Source of the DNA: Amycolatopsis sp. CA-230715
Lineage (GTDB): Bacteria > Actinomycetota > Actinomycetes > Mycobacteriales > Pseudonocardiaceae
Assembly (NCBI RefSeq): GCF_018736145.1
Contig: NZ_CP059997.1
Span: 6,509,501 to 6,573,500 of the forward strand
Length of the DNA stretch: 64,000 nucleotides
Direction: 5' to 3'
The notes under the pieces are model-generated. The model ran no database searches. It was not told the origin of the DNA and worked only from the letters and a program-made list of their open reading frames with translations. A program made the position numbers and the translations under genes. Of this stretch, positions 1-11,100 are shown one piece after another (the stretch's first letter is position 1; the number at the start of each line of letters is the position of its first letter).

Positions 1-585
1 ATCACTTCTCCCGCTCCCGGAAACGGGGGAAACGGGGGCAAGGACGGCGGTAAGGACGGGGGCAAGAAGGACGACACGGGTGGCAAGAAGGACGGCGACG
101 GGGACAAGAAGGACGGCGCGGGGGACAAGAAGGACGGAGACAAGAAGGACGGCGACGGCAAGGACAAGAAGCCGAAGCCGTTGCCTGCCGTCAAGGGCCC
201 CGGTGGTTCCGGTCATCTCAGGTTCAACAAGGACGACTGGAACAAGCTGATGAGCGCCTTCAACACCTTGAACATCAGCCTGGTCGACGATGCCACGACG
301 AACAAGGAGGACGGCATCCTCGGCGCCGACTTCCAGGTGCAGCCGAAGTCGGATTGGCAACCGGCCACGAAGCTGAACACCTGGGCGACGGGATTCGGCA
401 ACTCGGTCGTCAAGGTGAACGACGAGCTGCACACCCGGGTGGACAAGTTCGTCAGCGCGATGTCCTGGGCGACCGAAGTGTTCGAAAAAACCGATGACCT
501 GGCGAACTACGGCCTCAACGAGTTCGTCACCGAGTTCCCCGACCTGAACTCCGGTGGCGGCAAGATGGGCGGCAAGGGTGCGTAG
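1..585 (+). CDS. ESX-like small helical secreted protein, 5' end outside window
   Basis: The frame is open from the first base and ends at TAG 583-585, so the start lies upstream. Residues encoded by 1-180 are an almost pure Lys/Asp/Gly linker. After that comes a folded segment of about 130 residues with several Trp and a helical-hairpin look, as in WXG100/ESX substrates. Near the C-terminus an YGLNE segment fits the YxxxD/E motif of type VII substrates, followed by a short Gly/Lys tail. It sits 11 bases upstream of the next gene on the same strand, so the two probably share a transcript. The family assignment is by overall character, not by a clear signature. A TTG at 181 could be read as a start, but the continuous upstream frame of the same composition makes a longer protein more likely. 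Confidence 0.6.
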   Translation: MTSPAPGNGGNGGKDGGKDGGKKDDTGGKKDGDGDKKDGAGDKKDGDKKDGDGKDKKPKPLPAVKGPGGSGHLRFNKDDWNKLMSAFNTLNISLVDDATTNKEDGILGADFQVQPKSDWQPATKLNTWATGFGNSVVKVNDELHTRVDKFVSAMSWATEVFEKTDDLANYGLNEFVTEFPDLNSGGGKMGGKGA

Positions 586-596
586 GGGGCGTAGTC

Positions 597-3353
597 GTGG
601 CTGACAGCAAGGACGACCCGAACAAGGACAGCAAGGGCGGCAAGAACGAAGGAAGCGGCGGCAAAGACGGGTACATCGGCGGCGGCGGAAGCGGCAATGT
701 CAAAGATCCCTCTGTCGACACGAACGCCGATGCGAGCACGCTGAACTACGAGCAGATTCTCTACCTGATCGCCGGAATCGGGAAGGATCTGCACGCCATC
801 CTGGAAACCGGTTCCAACGCGGATACCGGCTGGCTGAAGTTCGCCCAAGGCGGCAGTACCGACGATGATAGTTCCGGCGGGGACGCGAAAAACAGCACGG
901 GTAGTGGCGCGATCACCTACACGGCCTTCGATCATGTTTTCTTCAAGGTCAACTACAATGACGACCTGCTCACCTCCTGGGGTAGCGCGGTGTCCAAGAC
1001 CAACGAGTTCATGGTGGACCTGCAGCGCGGGAACGTGAACAAGATCAGCGTCCAGCGCTTTATCGCCGCATATAACATGATCCACCACTACGAGGAATGG
1101 TTGAAGGACGCGGCCGCCACTTCGGCGACCTACCTGAAGCAGATAGCCAGCCCCGATTCGGAGTTCAAAGGGCGTGCCGCCTACGCCATCCAGGGGCAGG
1201 TCAGGCAGATCAACGACGTGGTGACCAAGCTGCACGGCCAGATGGTCCGGCACAAGCCCGCGGAAAAGATGATCGACCTGGCGAGCGCCCTGTCCGAATT
1301 CGGCAGGACAATGGCGGACATCTGGAACAGGGCGCACGCGAATTTGCAGACCGTGGTGCACGACGCCGTGACCGCCTACGTGGAAAACGTTCGCCACTAC
1401 ATCCGTGGAATCGGCATCGTCCGGGGCTACCCCAACTACGTGCTCGACTATGCCAATACTTACCAGAAGTGGTACGGCCTGAAACAGTACGTCAACGAGG
1501 TGCTCGGGGCGTACGAGTCGTGGCGGCACGACCAGTACGTCGGTTTCACGAAGCGAGGGGTGAACCACGGGGAATACGGGGAAGACGCCACTTCCTACGA
1601 CGATACGAATGGGCACCTGACGTGGGACACCCCGCCCGCGTTGCCGGGCGGGGCCTCGATCCACGGAGACCTCCGGTCCAACGGCGTGTGGAACCTGATG
1701 AACACCTTCATCAGCGATCACGTGCGCAAGACCGTGCTGGACCCGATGGACACGGAAGCGCGTGCCGCCGCGGACAAACTCGCCAAGGCCTACGCGAAAG
1801 CCGAAGCCCCGTTGCACGTGCTGGAACCGGTGACCCCACCGACGATCGGCAACGTGCCACCTGGCGGCGGGCCCGGCGGTGGCGGCCCTGGTGGTGGTGA
1901 CGGTGGTGATCGCAAGCCACCCCCGTTCAACCCGCCAGGCGGTGACGAGGGCGGTGGTGATCACCACGACAAGAAGCCGCCGCCGTTCAATCCTCCCGGC
2001 GGTGACGGCGGTGACCACAAGCCGCCCCCGCTCGGCGGTGACGATGGCGGTGGTGGTGACCACAAGCCGCCCCCGGTGGGTGGTGACGGTGGCGACCAGA
2101 AGCCCCCGCCGTTCAATCCTCCCGGCGGTGACGGCGGCGACAACAAGCCGCCCCCGGTCGGCGGTGACGGTGGTCCCGACGATCGCGTGAACCGGAACAT
2201 CCCGGATCCCGACGGGAGCGATCCCGACGACCCGTTCGTGAAGGACCCGAACGGGCAAGGGGGAGACGGCCCACCACCGCCGATCGGCCCGTTCGGCGGC
2301 AACCCCGGCGGTAATCCCGGCGGCAACGGTCCCGACGTGAACCGGCGTTCGCTCGGGGACAACAAGGATCCCGACGGTGGCGACGGCGGTGACGGGTGGT
2401 CGCCGGACAACCCGTGGGACAAGATCGGCAAGGAGAACAACCCCTGGGACCGGATCAACAACGAGATCAACGGGAACGATCCCGGTGGGGACGACGGGCA
2501 CGGCGGGGACAAGGACCACCTCCCCGGCGACAGGCCGCCCGGCGAGCACAAGAACCCCAATGGCGACGACGGCTGGTCGCCGGACGACGTCTGGGACCGG
2601 ATCAACAAGGAGATCGGCGGTGACAACCCCGGTGGCGGGGACGGGAACCACCCCGGCGGCGGAGACCTGAAGATCCCGCCGCCGGGCGGCGGTGGGCACG
2701 GTCCTGGCGATGTCGGGGGCGATGTGCAGTTCAACCCGCCGGGCGGTGGCGGCGGTGGTGCGCACGGCGGAGGTCCCGGTGGCGCCGGCGGTGGTGGCGC
2801 GGGAACCGGTCCCGGTGGCGGTTCCGGGTTCGCGGGCGAGGGCTGGTCGGACTGGTCAGGGCAGCTCGGTGGCGGTCCCGGTGGTTCGGGCGGTGGCGGC
2901 GGTGGAAACGGCCAAGGAGCCCCTCCTGGCGGCATGCCCATGATGCCCCCGATGGGTGGCATGGGCGGCGGCATGGGTGGCATGGGCGGTATGGGTGGCG
3001 GCGGTGGTGGTGGCCGCGAGCGCGAACGCCAGACCTGGCTGTCGGAGGACGAAGAGGTCTGGGGCGCCGACGTCGATCTGGGCAGCGGTGTCATCGGCCG
3101 TCCCGACGGCGGACCTCGCGTCACCGACGATGCTCCGTTGCCGACGCACGTCCACACCCCGTCGAAGCCGAGCAGTGGCAAGGGGAAGCGCGACAAGGCG
3201 GACAAGCGGACCGAGACGGCCGCCGAGACGACCGGCTCCACTGCTCCGGAAGCCGCGGCGAATCCGGTCGATGCCGCCGAATCCGTGGAGCAGGTGAAGG
3301 CGCCCGGTGAGGCGAACAACGCCGGTGAGACACGCGCTGAAGGGAGTGCCTGA
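597..3353 (+). CDS. PPE/EspB-like type VII secretion substrate with long Pro/Gly-rich tail
   Basis: GTG start preceded by a GGGGGCG ribosome-binding site; 918 residues. Residues about 40-400 form a helical domain rich in Trp, Tyr and His. Residues about 420-830 are low complexity: repeated GGDGGD-KPPPFNPPGG units (about 1,893-2,175), a doubled GWSPD-WD-IN-E-I unit (2,395-2,640), then Gly runs and a GGMGGM stretch (2,953-3,012). Near the C-terminus a WLSEDEEVWG motif followed by a short Val/Ile-Gly-Arg patch recalls tails of actinobacterial PPE/EspB-like ESX proteins. The last about 60 residues are Lys/Ala/Glu-rich. Its stop overlaps the next start (ATGA). It probably belongs to a secretion-associated operon serving the giant downstream protein; chaperone, carrier and cell-surface roles are all possible. 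No enzyme domain is recognised. Confidence 0.65.
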   Translation: MADSKDDPNKDSKGGKNEGSGGKDGYIGGGGSGNVKDPSVDTNADASTLNYEQILYLIAGIGKDLHAILETGSNADTGWLKFAQGGSTDDDSSGGDAKNSTGSGAITYTAFDHVFFKVNYNDDLLTSWGSAVSKTNEFMVDLQRGNVNKISVQRFIAAYNMIHHYEEWLKDAAATSATYLKQIASPDSEFKGRAAYAIQGQVRQINDVVTKLHGQMVRHKPAEKMIDLASALSEFGRTMADIWNRAHANLQTVVHDAVTAYVENVRHYIRGIGIVRGYPNYVLDYANTYQKWYGLKQYVNEVLGAYESWRHDQYVGFTKRGVNHGEYGEDATSYDDTNGHLTWDTPPALPGGASIHGDLRSNGVWNLMNTFISDHVRKTVLDPMDTEARAAADKLAKAYAKAEAPLHVLEPVTPPTIGNVPPGGGPGGGGPGGGDGGDRKPPPFNPPGGDEGGGDHHDKKPPPFNPPGGDGGDHKPPPLGGDDGGGGDHKPPPVGGDGGDQKPPPFNPPGGDGGDNKPPPVGGDGGPDDRVNRNIPDPDGSDPDDPFVKDPNGQGGDGPPPPIGPFGGNPGGNPGGNGPDVNRRSLGDNKDPDGGDGGDGWSPDNPWDKIGKENNPWDRINNEINGNDPGGDDGHGGDKDHLPGDRPPGEHKNPNGDDGWSPDDVWDRINKEIGGDNPGGGDGNHPGGGDLKIPPPGGGGHGPGDVGGDVQFNPPGGGGGGAHGGGPGGAGGGGAGTGPGGGSGFAGEGWSDWSGQLGGGPGGSGGGGGGNGQGAPPGGMPMMPPMGGMGGGMGGMGGMGGGGGGGRERERQTWLSEDEEVWGADVDLGSGVIGRPDGGPRVTDDAPLPTHVHTPSKPSSGKGKRDKADKRTETAAETTGSTAPEAAANPVDAAESVEQVKAPGEANNAGETRAEGSA

Positions 3354-3748
3354 TGGATTCGCCCTACGAAGAAGAGGTTTCGAAGTTGCTCGCGGAGTTG
3401 AAGGAGCAGCGCGAAAAGGTCTCCGGCGCGGTCGACGACATGCACGCCGTGCGGGAGACCGTCGTGTCGAAGAACAAGATGCTGAAAGCGACCGTGGACG
3501 GCCAGGGAAAACTGGTCGAGCTGGAGTTCCGCGGTGATCGCTGGCGGGATCTTTCCCCTGCCGAGCTGAGCGCCATCGTCGTCGAGGTGGTGACCGGGGC
3601 GCAGGAGAAGTCGCGCGGCATCGTCACGGAGCTGGCGTCGGCACTGGCGCCGGAGGGCGTGAACGTCTCCGAGCTGCTCTCGGAGAAGCCGGACATCGAC
3701 GCCCTGTTCCCCGATATCGACAAGATGTGGAGGTCGTTCAATGAGTAA
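3353..3748 (+). CDS. YbaB/EbfC-like protein (EspL-like context)
   Basis: 131 residues, ATG overlapping the previous TGA, with an AGGGAG ribosome-binding site. It has an N-terminal helix, then the YbaB-type strand segment around KNKMLKATVDGQGKLVELEF and a C-terminal helix, which matches the YbaB/EbfC nucleoid-associated fold in length and layout. In mycobacterial ESX loci a protein of this fold (EspL) accompanies secreted substrates, so an accessory or chaperone role in substrate handling is likelier here than global DNA binding. Its stop lies inside the next gene (8-base overlap), indicating translational coupling. Confidence 0.75.
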   Translation: MDSPYEEEVSKLLAELKEQREKVSGAVDDMHAVRETVVSKNKMLKATVDGQGKLVELEFRGDRWRDLSPAELSAIVVEVVTGAQEKSRGIVTELASALAPEGVNVSELLSEKPDIDALFPDIDKMWRSFNE

Positions 3749-4094
3749 GAAGGAAAATCGCACGGCCGCGGATATTCCGGTACTCGAAGGCGGTGTGTCC
3801 AACATCGCCGGGGTCGCCGACGAGGCGCGCGCGCTGATGGCGGACTTCAGGGGCGCGGTCGCGGAGTACGGGAACGTGTTCGGGAGCTACACGAGTCACG
3901 CCGGTGCCTACCGCGGTTCGAACGGCGGCGACTTCGCCGAGATCTGGAACAAGGTGGTCGTTCCCGGCCAGGCCCACGCGATGGATTTTCTGGACCAGCT
4001 GGACGGTGCGATCGGCGACGTGGGCACGCAGACGAAGGGCGTCACGAAGAAACTGTCGGAATCGAACTCCGACGCGAACAAGGAGTCGTCCTAA
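3741..4094 (+). CDS. WXG100-like small protein
   Basis: 117 residues with a GGAGG ribosome-binding site just upstream and an 8-base overlap with the YbaB-like gene. The sequence is mostly helical: a first helix through EARALMADFRGAVAEYG, a turn, then a second region centred on GGDFAEIWNKVV. Its length and single central Trp fit the ESAT-6/WXG100 group, but the exact W-x-G triplet is absent. The tail is Ser/Asn/Lys-rich. It lies directly before the giant toxin-like gene (46-base gap) and could be its heterodimer partner or targeting factor. That is inferred from position and size only. Confidence 0.6.
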   Translation: MSKKENRTAADIPVLEGGVSNIAGVADEARALMADFRGAVAEYGNVFGSYTSHAGAYRGSNGGDFAEIWNKVVVPGQAHAMDFLDQLDGAIGDVGTQTKGVTKKLSESNSDANKESS

Positions 4095-4140
4095 GAGGAC
4101 CGCTGGCCGGGTTTCTTAGTGGCGTGATGGGAAGCGGATC

Positions 4141-5121
4141 ATGGCGATCGAGTTCACCGAAGGGGAGCGTGCGCTCTCCTATTGGTTGACCGGTGATGAT
4201 CCGCCTCCCATCAACGAGGACAAGGTGTGGGGGCTTTCGCATGTGTGGCGGTCGCATGCGCAGCGGCTGCGGGATTTGCGGGTCCGTGCGCGTGCGGTGG
4301 TGAACGCGATCCGGCAGTCGGGGTTCGCGGGGGAGTCGGAGCGGGCGTTCGCGGCGCGGATGGGCCCGTTCGTCGATGGTGAAAAAAACTGGCTGGACGC
4401 GTCGGCTGATCATTTCGATCTGATGGCGGACGCGTTGAACAAGATCGCGGTCGAGGTGCAGTTCACGAAGATCGTGGTGTTGGCCGAATTGGCGTTGCTG
4501 GACGCGGAGATCGCGTTCTACCTGGCGTGGCGGTGGTGGTTCCCGGGGTTGGAGGCGTGGTTCCTGGCGCGGGTGTTCATGCACCGCACCGTGATATCGA
4601 GGGTGCTGACGTGGTTGGCGCAGCGGATGGCGGGACGGCTGCGGATCCCGGTGCAGATGCTGGGCGCGCTGACGACGAGTTTCGCACAGCAGCTGGGTCT
4701 GGTGTTCATCGCGCAGCAGGCGCAGATTTCGATGGGGACCAGGAAGGAACACGACAACCAGCACTACAAGAACGCCGCGGTGATCGCGACGGTCGGGTCG
4801 ATGCTGGCGTTCGGGGGGATGTTCGGCGGGCCGTGGTTGAAGAAGCTGCTGGGCGATGTGGTGGTGAAGCACGGTGGTACCCGGGACAAGGTGGAGAAGT
4901 GGTTCGACAGCCACGCGACGAAGATGGTGGCGGGCGGCAGTCACGAGTTCTTCACCGAGATGATCGGGACCCTGATTCTGGAGGGCAAGCTCGTCGCCAA
5001 CCCGGGTGCGTTCACCGCGGGTGCGTCGGAGTCGCTGGCCGAGATCTTCGGCGGGGGGCTTGGCGACAAGCTCAAGCAGAAGCTCATCGACGGAGCGATC
5101 GACACGGACAACAAGGCCGAG
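4141..5121 (+). other. Domain: WXG100-like N-terminal helical domain of the giant protein
   Basis: Residues 1-327. A KVWGLSHVW segment (W30, W36) with Arg-rich helices is followed by a long hydrophobic, Trp-rich stretch around residues 107-150 and further helices ending in a Gly-rich patch. This matches the WXG100-like domain that opens CpnT-type and other long actinobacterial type VII effectors, which is the reason for placing the giant protein in the ESX-secreted group. Codon usage in about 4,240-4,720 is unusually rich in G-ending codons (TTG, GTG, CGG) compared with the enzyme domains downstream. Confidence 0.65.
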
Positions 5122-8100
5122 CACGAGAAGGACGACTCGGACCACGATTCCGGCTACGGCAGTGACACCGATGGCAATTCCCACCACGACACGAGCAGCG
5201 ATTCTGGTAGCGACGCCGATTCGGTCTTCGATCGCGAGGTGAACGGTCCGGTCGGGGGCGACCAGGGCGGAAACCGTCGGGTGATCACCGGGGACACCAC
5301 CCCGCCGCCAGTGACCGGCCACGACGCCAACAGCAGCGGCAACGAGAACAACACGGCCACCGCTACCTCCGGCGGCGACACCCGCGGCGGCCAGGGCACT
5401 ACGAACAGCTCCGGCGAGAACCAGAACCAGCAGGACCAGACTCAGGACCAGAGCCGGAATCAGGGGCAGAACCACCACGACCAGAACCAGGTTCAGGACG
5501 AGGACCAGCAGAACCACCAAAGCCAGAACCAGAACCAGCAGCAGGGCCAGGATCAAACACAGCAGGACCCGCGCCAGCAGCAGAACCAGAGTCAGCAGAA
5601 CCAGGTCCAGGACCAGAGCCGGAACCAGCAGAACCACCAAGATCAGAACCAGCAGCAGAACCAAGGCCGAAACCAGGATCAGGGTCGGAACCCGCAGGAC
5701 CAGAACCAGCAGAACCGGAACCAGCAGGAGGGCCAGGACCAGGGCCAGCAGCGGGAGCAGAGCCGAAACCAGGACCAGAGTCAGAACCAGCAGGACCAGG
5801 TCCAGGACCCGCGGAACCGGAACCAGCAGCAGGTCCAGGACCGGAACCAGCAGGTCCAGGACCAGGGTCAGCAGCAGGACCAGAGCCAGCAGAACGAGGT
5901 CGAGGACAAGGGCCGAAACCGGGGCCAGGACCAGCAGAACCGGGACCAGGACCCGCAGGGGCAGGACGGCAGGGTGCGGACGACTCCGGCTGTGTCGGGG
6001 CCTGCCGCTGCCCAAACCGCGGCGCCACCCGTCGGGCAGGACGCACCGGCCCAGAGTTCGCAAGCCGCGCCGTCGACCGGTCCCGCTGCCGCTTCCACCG
6101 GCGCCGGCCCCGCCACGAGCGGTTCCGCTGCCACGTCGACGGGGAACGGGGGGACCACCGGCACCGGCGCGACCACGAACCCGTCCTCGAGCACCACACC
6201 GGTCTCGCAGCCGCCGACAGGTCGAGGAGCGACTGGCGGACCGACAGGATCGAGCAGCACGGTTTCCGGGCCGGAAGGCAAGGCTCCCGCCGCTGGCACG
6301 CCAGGCCGGGGGAAGCCCGCGGTCACATCGACGACGGTCAGCCCCGCCATGCCCTCGCGCGGTGATGGCGCGAAGGAGCGGGCGCCGGAGGTCGCGACGG
6401 CCTCCGTCGGAGCGTCGACAACGAACGTCGAAGAGACGACGCCGGTGGAGGAAACACCGGAGCAGGTCACGCCCGAAGAGGAGTCGCGGAACGACTCGGC
6501 GGAGGAGCGGCCCGCGGAAGAGTGGGTCGCTCACGGGCGGAAGGTGGACCCCGACCCGTGGCACGCGGAGATGGTCGCCTTCTTCTCGAAGCGAGAGGCA
6601 CTGCCGGAGAAGTTGCGGGGCCTCGTTCGCGAACCGGTGGACGAGTTGCGGCTGCCCAAGGTGTCGTTCAAGGACTTCACCTGGTTGTCTTCGGTGCTGT
6701 CCCCGGTCCAGCAGTTCAAGATCGTGGAGACGCACGGCCGCGAAGTGATGGCGGGACTCTACGAACTGCTGCTGCGGCAACGCCGACAGGGCGACCGCGC
6801 GCGCGTCGTGGCCCTGCTCGCCAATCGCGAACTCGGCGGCTCCTTCTCGCTCCCCGCTTTCCGCTCGACCCAGTCACCACCGGACGATCTCGAAAAACTG
6901 CTCAAGCGCGACACCACATTCGATTCCGACATCGAATCCGAGACCGTAAAACCCGAGATTCACCAACCGGCCCAGGACTCGGCGCGACCGTCCGCGGAGA
7001 GCGGGGAATCGGGCGGGCGCACGCGGCAGTCGTCCGGTGCGGCGAAGCCGCCCGCACGGCCGGGGGCGGATTGGCTGGTGGGTGCGCCGGAATCCGATGA
7101 CGCCAGCATGCCGGACGCGAGTGACATTTCCGAGTCGAGTGCTGATCCTGAGGTGTCGTTGGAGCCTGGCGAGGCCGCATGGGTGAGCCAGATCGTTTCC
7201 GACGTGGAGAACCTGGCGACGGGAGAACTCCAGCACACCGGCGAGGTTCTGGATCATCGAACACAAGGCCCTCGTTTGTTCGGCCATACCCGTCCGCAGC
7301 CCCACATCGCGCTGAACACCGATCCGGCGGGCTTGACGCCACGGCAGACGTGGGGGCTGCTGAGGTACGCGGACATGATCCGGTCGGCGTTGCCGGACCG
7401 GCCGCTCGGCCCGGGTGAGTTCGACGCCGCCGGTCAAGACGTTCAGGTCTTCGAATCGGACTGGTCCGGCCGGTATCTGGGAGTTCTGGACCCACTGCCG
7501 GAACAGGTCACCTCCCGGTATCCGCTCCCCGCGAAACGGGAGCTCCCGGTCGCGCTCTTCAACATCTGGCTGGGCGGGCCGGTGGACGGTGGTCCGCGTA
7601 CCGCCGCCTTCGTCGAGGGTGTGCGGCAGACTCGGCGCGGTTTCGGTGGGCCGATCACCCTCTTCACCGACGTCTCCCGAGAAGACGTGTCTCGTGCGTT
7701 GGCCGACCCCGAACATCGAGGGGATCGGCTCGACGGTGTGCGCAGAATGGTGAAGATCGCGCAGGAACTCGATCTCTGGGTCGTCAACATCGATGAGTTC
7801 CCACTGGCCAACGCCTTTCCTTCGGTGGCGCAAAGAGTGTTGATGACGCGCATCGAGTCCGGTTCTCACGGTTACGTCAAGGCCAGTGACGAGCTGAGGT
7901 GGTCCCTGGGTTACTTGCTCGGAGGGCTCTACCTGGATGGCGATACCATTTTGCGCGACCCGAACGTCTTCGAGCAGGCGCGAAGTTCTGACGAGGGCTG
8001 GGCCGTGCTCGTCCGAGACAACGAGATGCTCGAAGACAACGGGCAGAACATCAACAACGACGCCATTATCATGGCGAAGGGCAATCCCGCGGTTCTGCAC

Positions 8101-11100
8101 GGTATAGCCGAACGCGAAAGGGTGGCGGGCCTTACTCAGCTGGAGCTGTTCGGCGATCGGAACCACCAGGTGCCGGCGGATCTGTTCGACCCGAAGGGGA
8201 AATCCAAGTTCTGGGTCGACCACAACTCGGTGATCGACCGCGGGGGACCGGGTTTCCTGCAGAGGGTCCGTCCTGCCATCGGCTGGATCCCGCTGCTTCC
8301 CGGCGTGGGCGGAACCCATGCGAATTCATGGCTTTCCCCCGCCCCTGCCACCGCGGAAGGGAAAATTTCCTCAACGGATCAACGGGGCTCGGCAGAGTTG
8401 GTCGCGAAGGTCGCGGATGTGCTGATCTGGTATCTGCACAACCGGCCGAACGACATCTACTACCCGGCCGTGCGCGATCTTCTCGCCCGTCATGAAAATC
8501 CCGATCTGGTCGTGCTGGCGGCGACTTCCTTCATCGCGAGCGTTCCGGCGTTCCGGTCGCGGGTCAAGTCGGTGACCCCTGCGGAGTTCCGCAGCGGAAA
8601 ATGGCAGGTCATCGTGGACCCCGCCACCGTGGCCAAACTGTTCGACGTGCCGAGCGCCGACCCGGGTACGTGGCGTGGTGACCAGGTCCAGTCGGCCACG
8701 CTGAAGCCCCCGCCGCTCGAGGTCCTGCCTGGCAACGCCACCGTCGGTGGCTGGCGAGAAACTTTGAACCCGGCGGAAGACGCCACCGATGACGGTATTC
8801 TGGCCGCGGTGGATCGCTGGCAGTCGGCCGATCTCATCCCCGAGTGGTGGCGATCGGACATTCCGGCGATGGAAAAGGCCGCCAAGTTCCACGCCTCCAT
8901 CCACCGTCGGAACCGCATGCTCCTGGCCAACGAGCAGATTTCCGAACAGCAGGCGGGAAGCTCGGTCAGTGCCGTGGGTTTCGAACCCGTCCCGGGTGGC
9001 TTGGACGCGCTGATCCTGCTGCTGTCCGGACAGCCCGGTGCGTCCGCGGTGGTGGCAGGCAGGCAGGCAGGAAAGTGGTCCCGCGCCTGGAACCTGACCG
9101 TCGACCCGAGTGGCAGCTTGAAGTTCGTCGACGCGAAGCACGTGTTGTCCTCCTCTGGAGCGGTTCTGGAGGAGGAGCTCCGGCCCGTGCTGTCGGACTA
9201 CGAGGAAGTGTACGCCTCGGCGGTCACCGTACAGGGTGAACCGGTCATGGCCGCGTACTTCAGGGAGCAGTCGGGTGCGCAGGGAAACCGGCCGCGGTGG
9301 AACCAGAACACCGTACTGGGATTGGCCGCGCGACTGCAGGTGGCGGAGTCCCGCGAAAGTGCGAAAGTCAAGACAATACGAGCGGTTCAAGAAGTAAGTA
9401 TCCGCTCCGCGTATCAGCGCTTGGACTCGCTCGACCAGGATGACACGGCCAACCACGATTTGATCGCAACTCGAAAGCTGTTGAGCAGGTTCGGTTTGAC
9501 CGAAGCTGTTCAAGTCGTGGCGCTTCACGCGTGGGGCGGTAACACGCAGTTGCGCAGTATGCTGCCTGCCGGGCTGCCGGATGACGTCGACGAATACGTT
9601 CCCGCCGTGGCGAAGATCATCGCGCTGGACGTAGCGGGGTCGAAGCTGGCACCGGGTTCCGGTGAGCGAGAAGAGATGTACCGGCGTCTGGTGGACGCGT
9701 CCGAAGAACGCGCTCTCGCTCTTCTGGATCCGGCGAGCCTGCGCAGGCGCAACCTGACTTGGGAATCGCTCGCGATGGCAGCGGCCGACCGCGTGGCGCG
9801 CGGCGGCGCGCAATCGCCGGACATCGCGGTGCGCCAGATCGCGCAGCATTTCGGTATCGGGTTGCGCGACGAGAGTGCCGAAGCGTCGGCGGGCGAAAGT
9901 GCGGAGGAAATGTCGACCCCGCCCGCGTTCACCGGGGCGGCCAGTGTGCTGGCTCGGCCGGGGAACGGCTGGACCGGCGGCGAGGTGGTGAATCGCGCCG
10001 AGTCCGTGGGGCAGTCGATCCCGGGTGGCTGGGATTCGGACGGTGCGCGCCGGGTTCTCGGCAGCGCGGAGGCGATGGTCCGGGACGTGGCACCCGGGTC
10101 CCTCGGTGGCCGGGAGTTCGCCGACACCGAGACGGGGTCGGCCGTCGCGAAGCTGGCTGCCTACGAATTGGCGGTGGCGAGCAGCACTCAGGACGAGGAC
10201 GGCGCCGACGCCAGCGCGGCGGCACTCGTGCAAGAGATCATCACGGATCTGGCCGGTGTGTCGCCGGACCCGGCGCGGCAGGACGTGAGCTCGAGCAGCT
10301 TCACCAGTACCGACGAGGCGCGTACGTGGGTGACCATCAACGCCTCCCCCGTCGCTTCGATCGCGTCCATCCTGCATGTTCCTGGCGCGCTGCAACACCA
10401 TCCCGACTTCGTCAATCTGTGCGTGTACGCGACCGCGGCCGCGTACAATTCATTGACAAGCGGCATCCCTTTCGTGTTCGAGCCGACGAGGGAGAATTGG
10501 AAGAACATCGACCGGGATGTCCTGTCCGACACCTTCAAGGTCGACGAACTCGAAGAGTATGATTCCCGGAACGAAGATCTTCCCGCGGTGGCGCTCCGCG
10601 AACTGGCGAAGAACCAGTTCGCTGTCGTCGCGGTAGAACATTCGTCCGGAAACAGTGGTGACGGCCGCGCCTGGCTCCACCTGCTGCTGGCTTGGCGGAC
10701 GCCGCGGGGTCAGCTTCGCACGCTCGACATCTCGACCGGGATGCCCGCCGACCTGCCGACCGGGAAGTTCCACTTCGGCGTGATCGACCCCAGCCGGCTG
10801 ACCGGTGGTTTGGTCGCGCTGCCCGGTCTCCGAGCGAACCCTGAGCGGGACCAGGCCCCGGAACACGCGATCGGGCAGCGGAACCTGATCGAGCAACAGG
10901 AACGAATCGACGAGATCACGGAGGCGACGAGCAGACCGCAGCGGAATGCCGCCGCGCCACCTGGGGGTCGTAGGTCCGGTTGGTTGCTGGGCGTGCCGGA
11001 GGCCGGTGCGTCGTTGGAGATGGTGCGCGACGAGTACGAGGATCTGGATCAGATCCTGGATGTGCATGCCGAGTACCGCGGGATTTCCGGGGCGGCGAAC

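Noticed and set aside
507..2765. A 752-codon - strand frame opposite the Pro/Gly-rich protein
   Set aside because: Low-complexity Val/Arg shadow of the GGT/GGC-rich repeats; the + strand gene has start signal, coupling and domain structure.
5419..5967. Possible CRISPR-like array of short direct repeats
   Set aside because: Repeats are irregular, without spacers of constant length, and encode an in-frame Gln/Asn tract.
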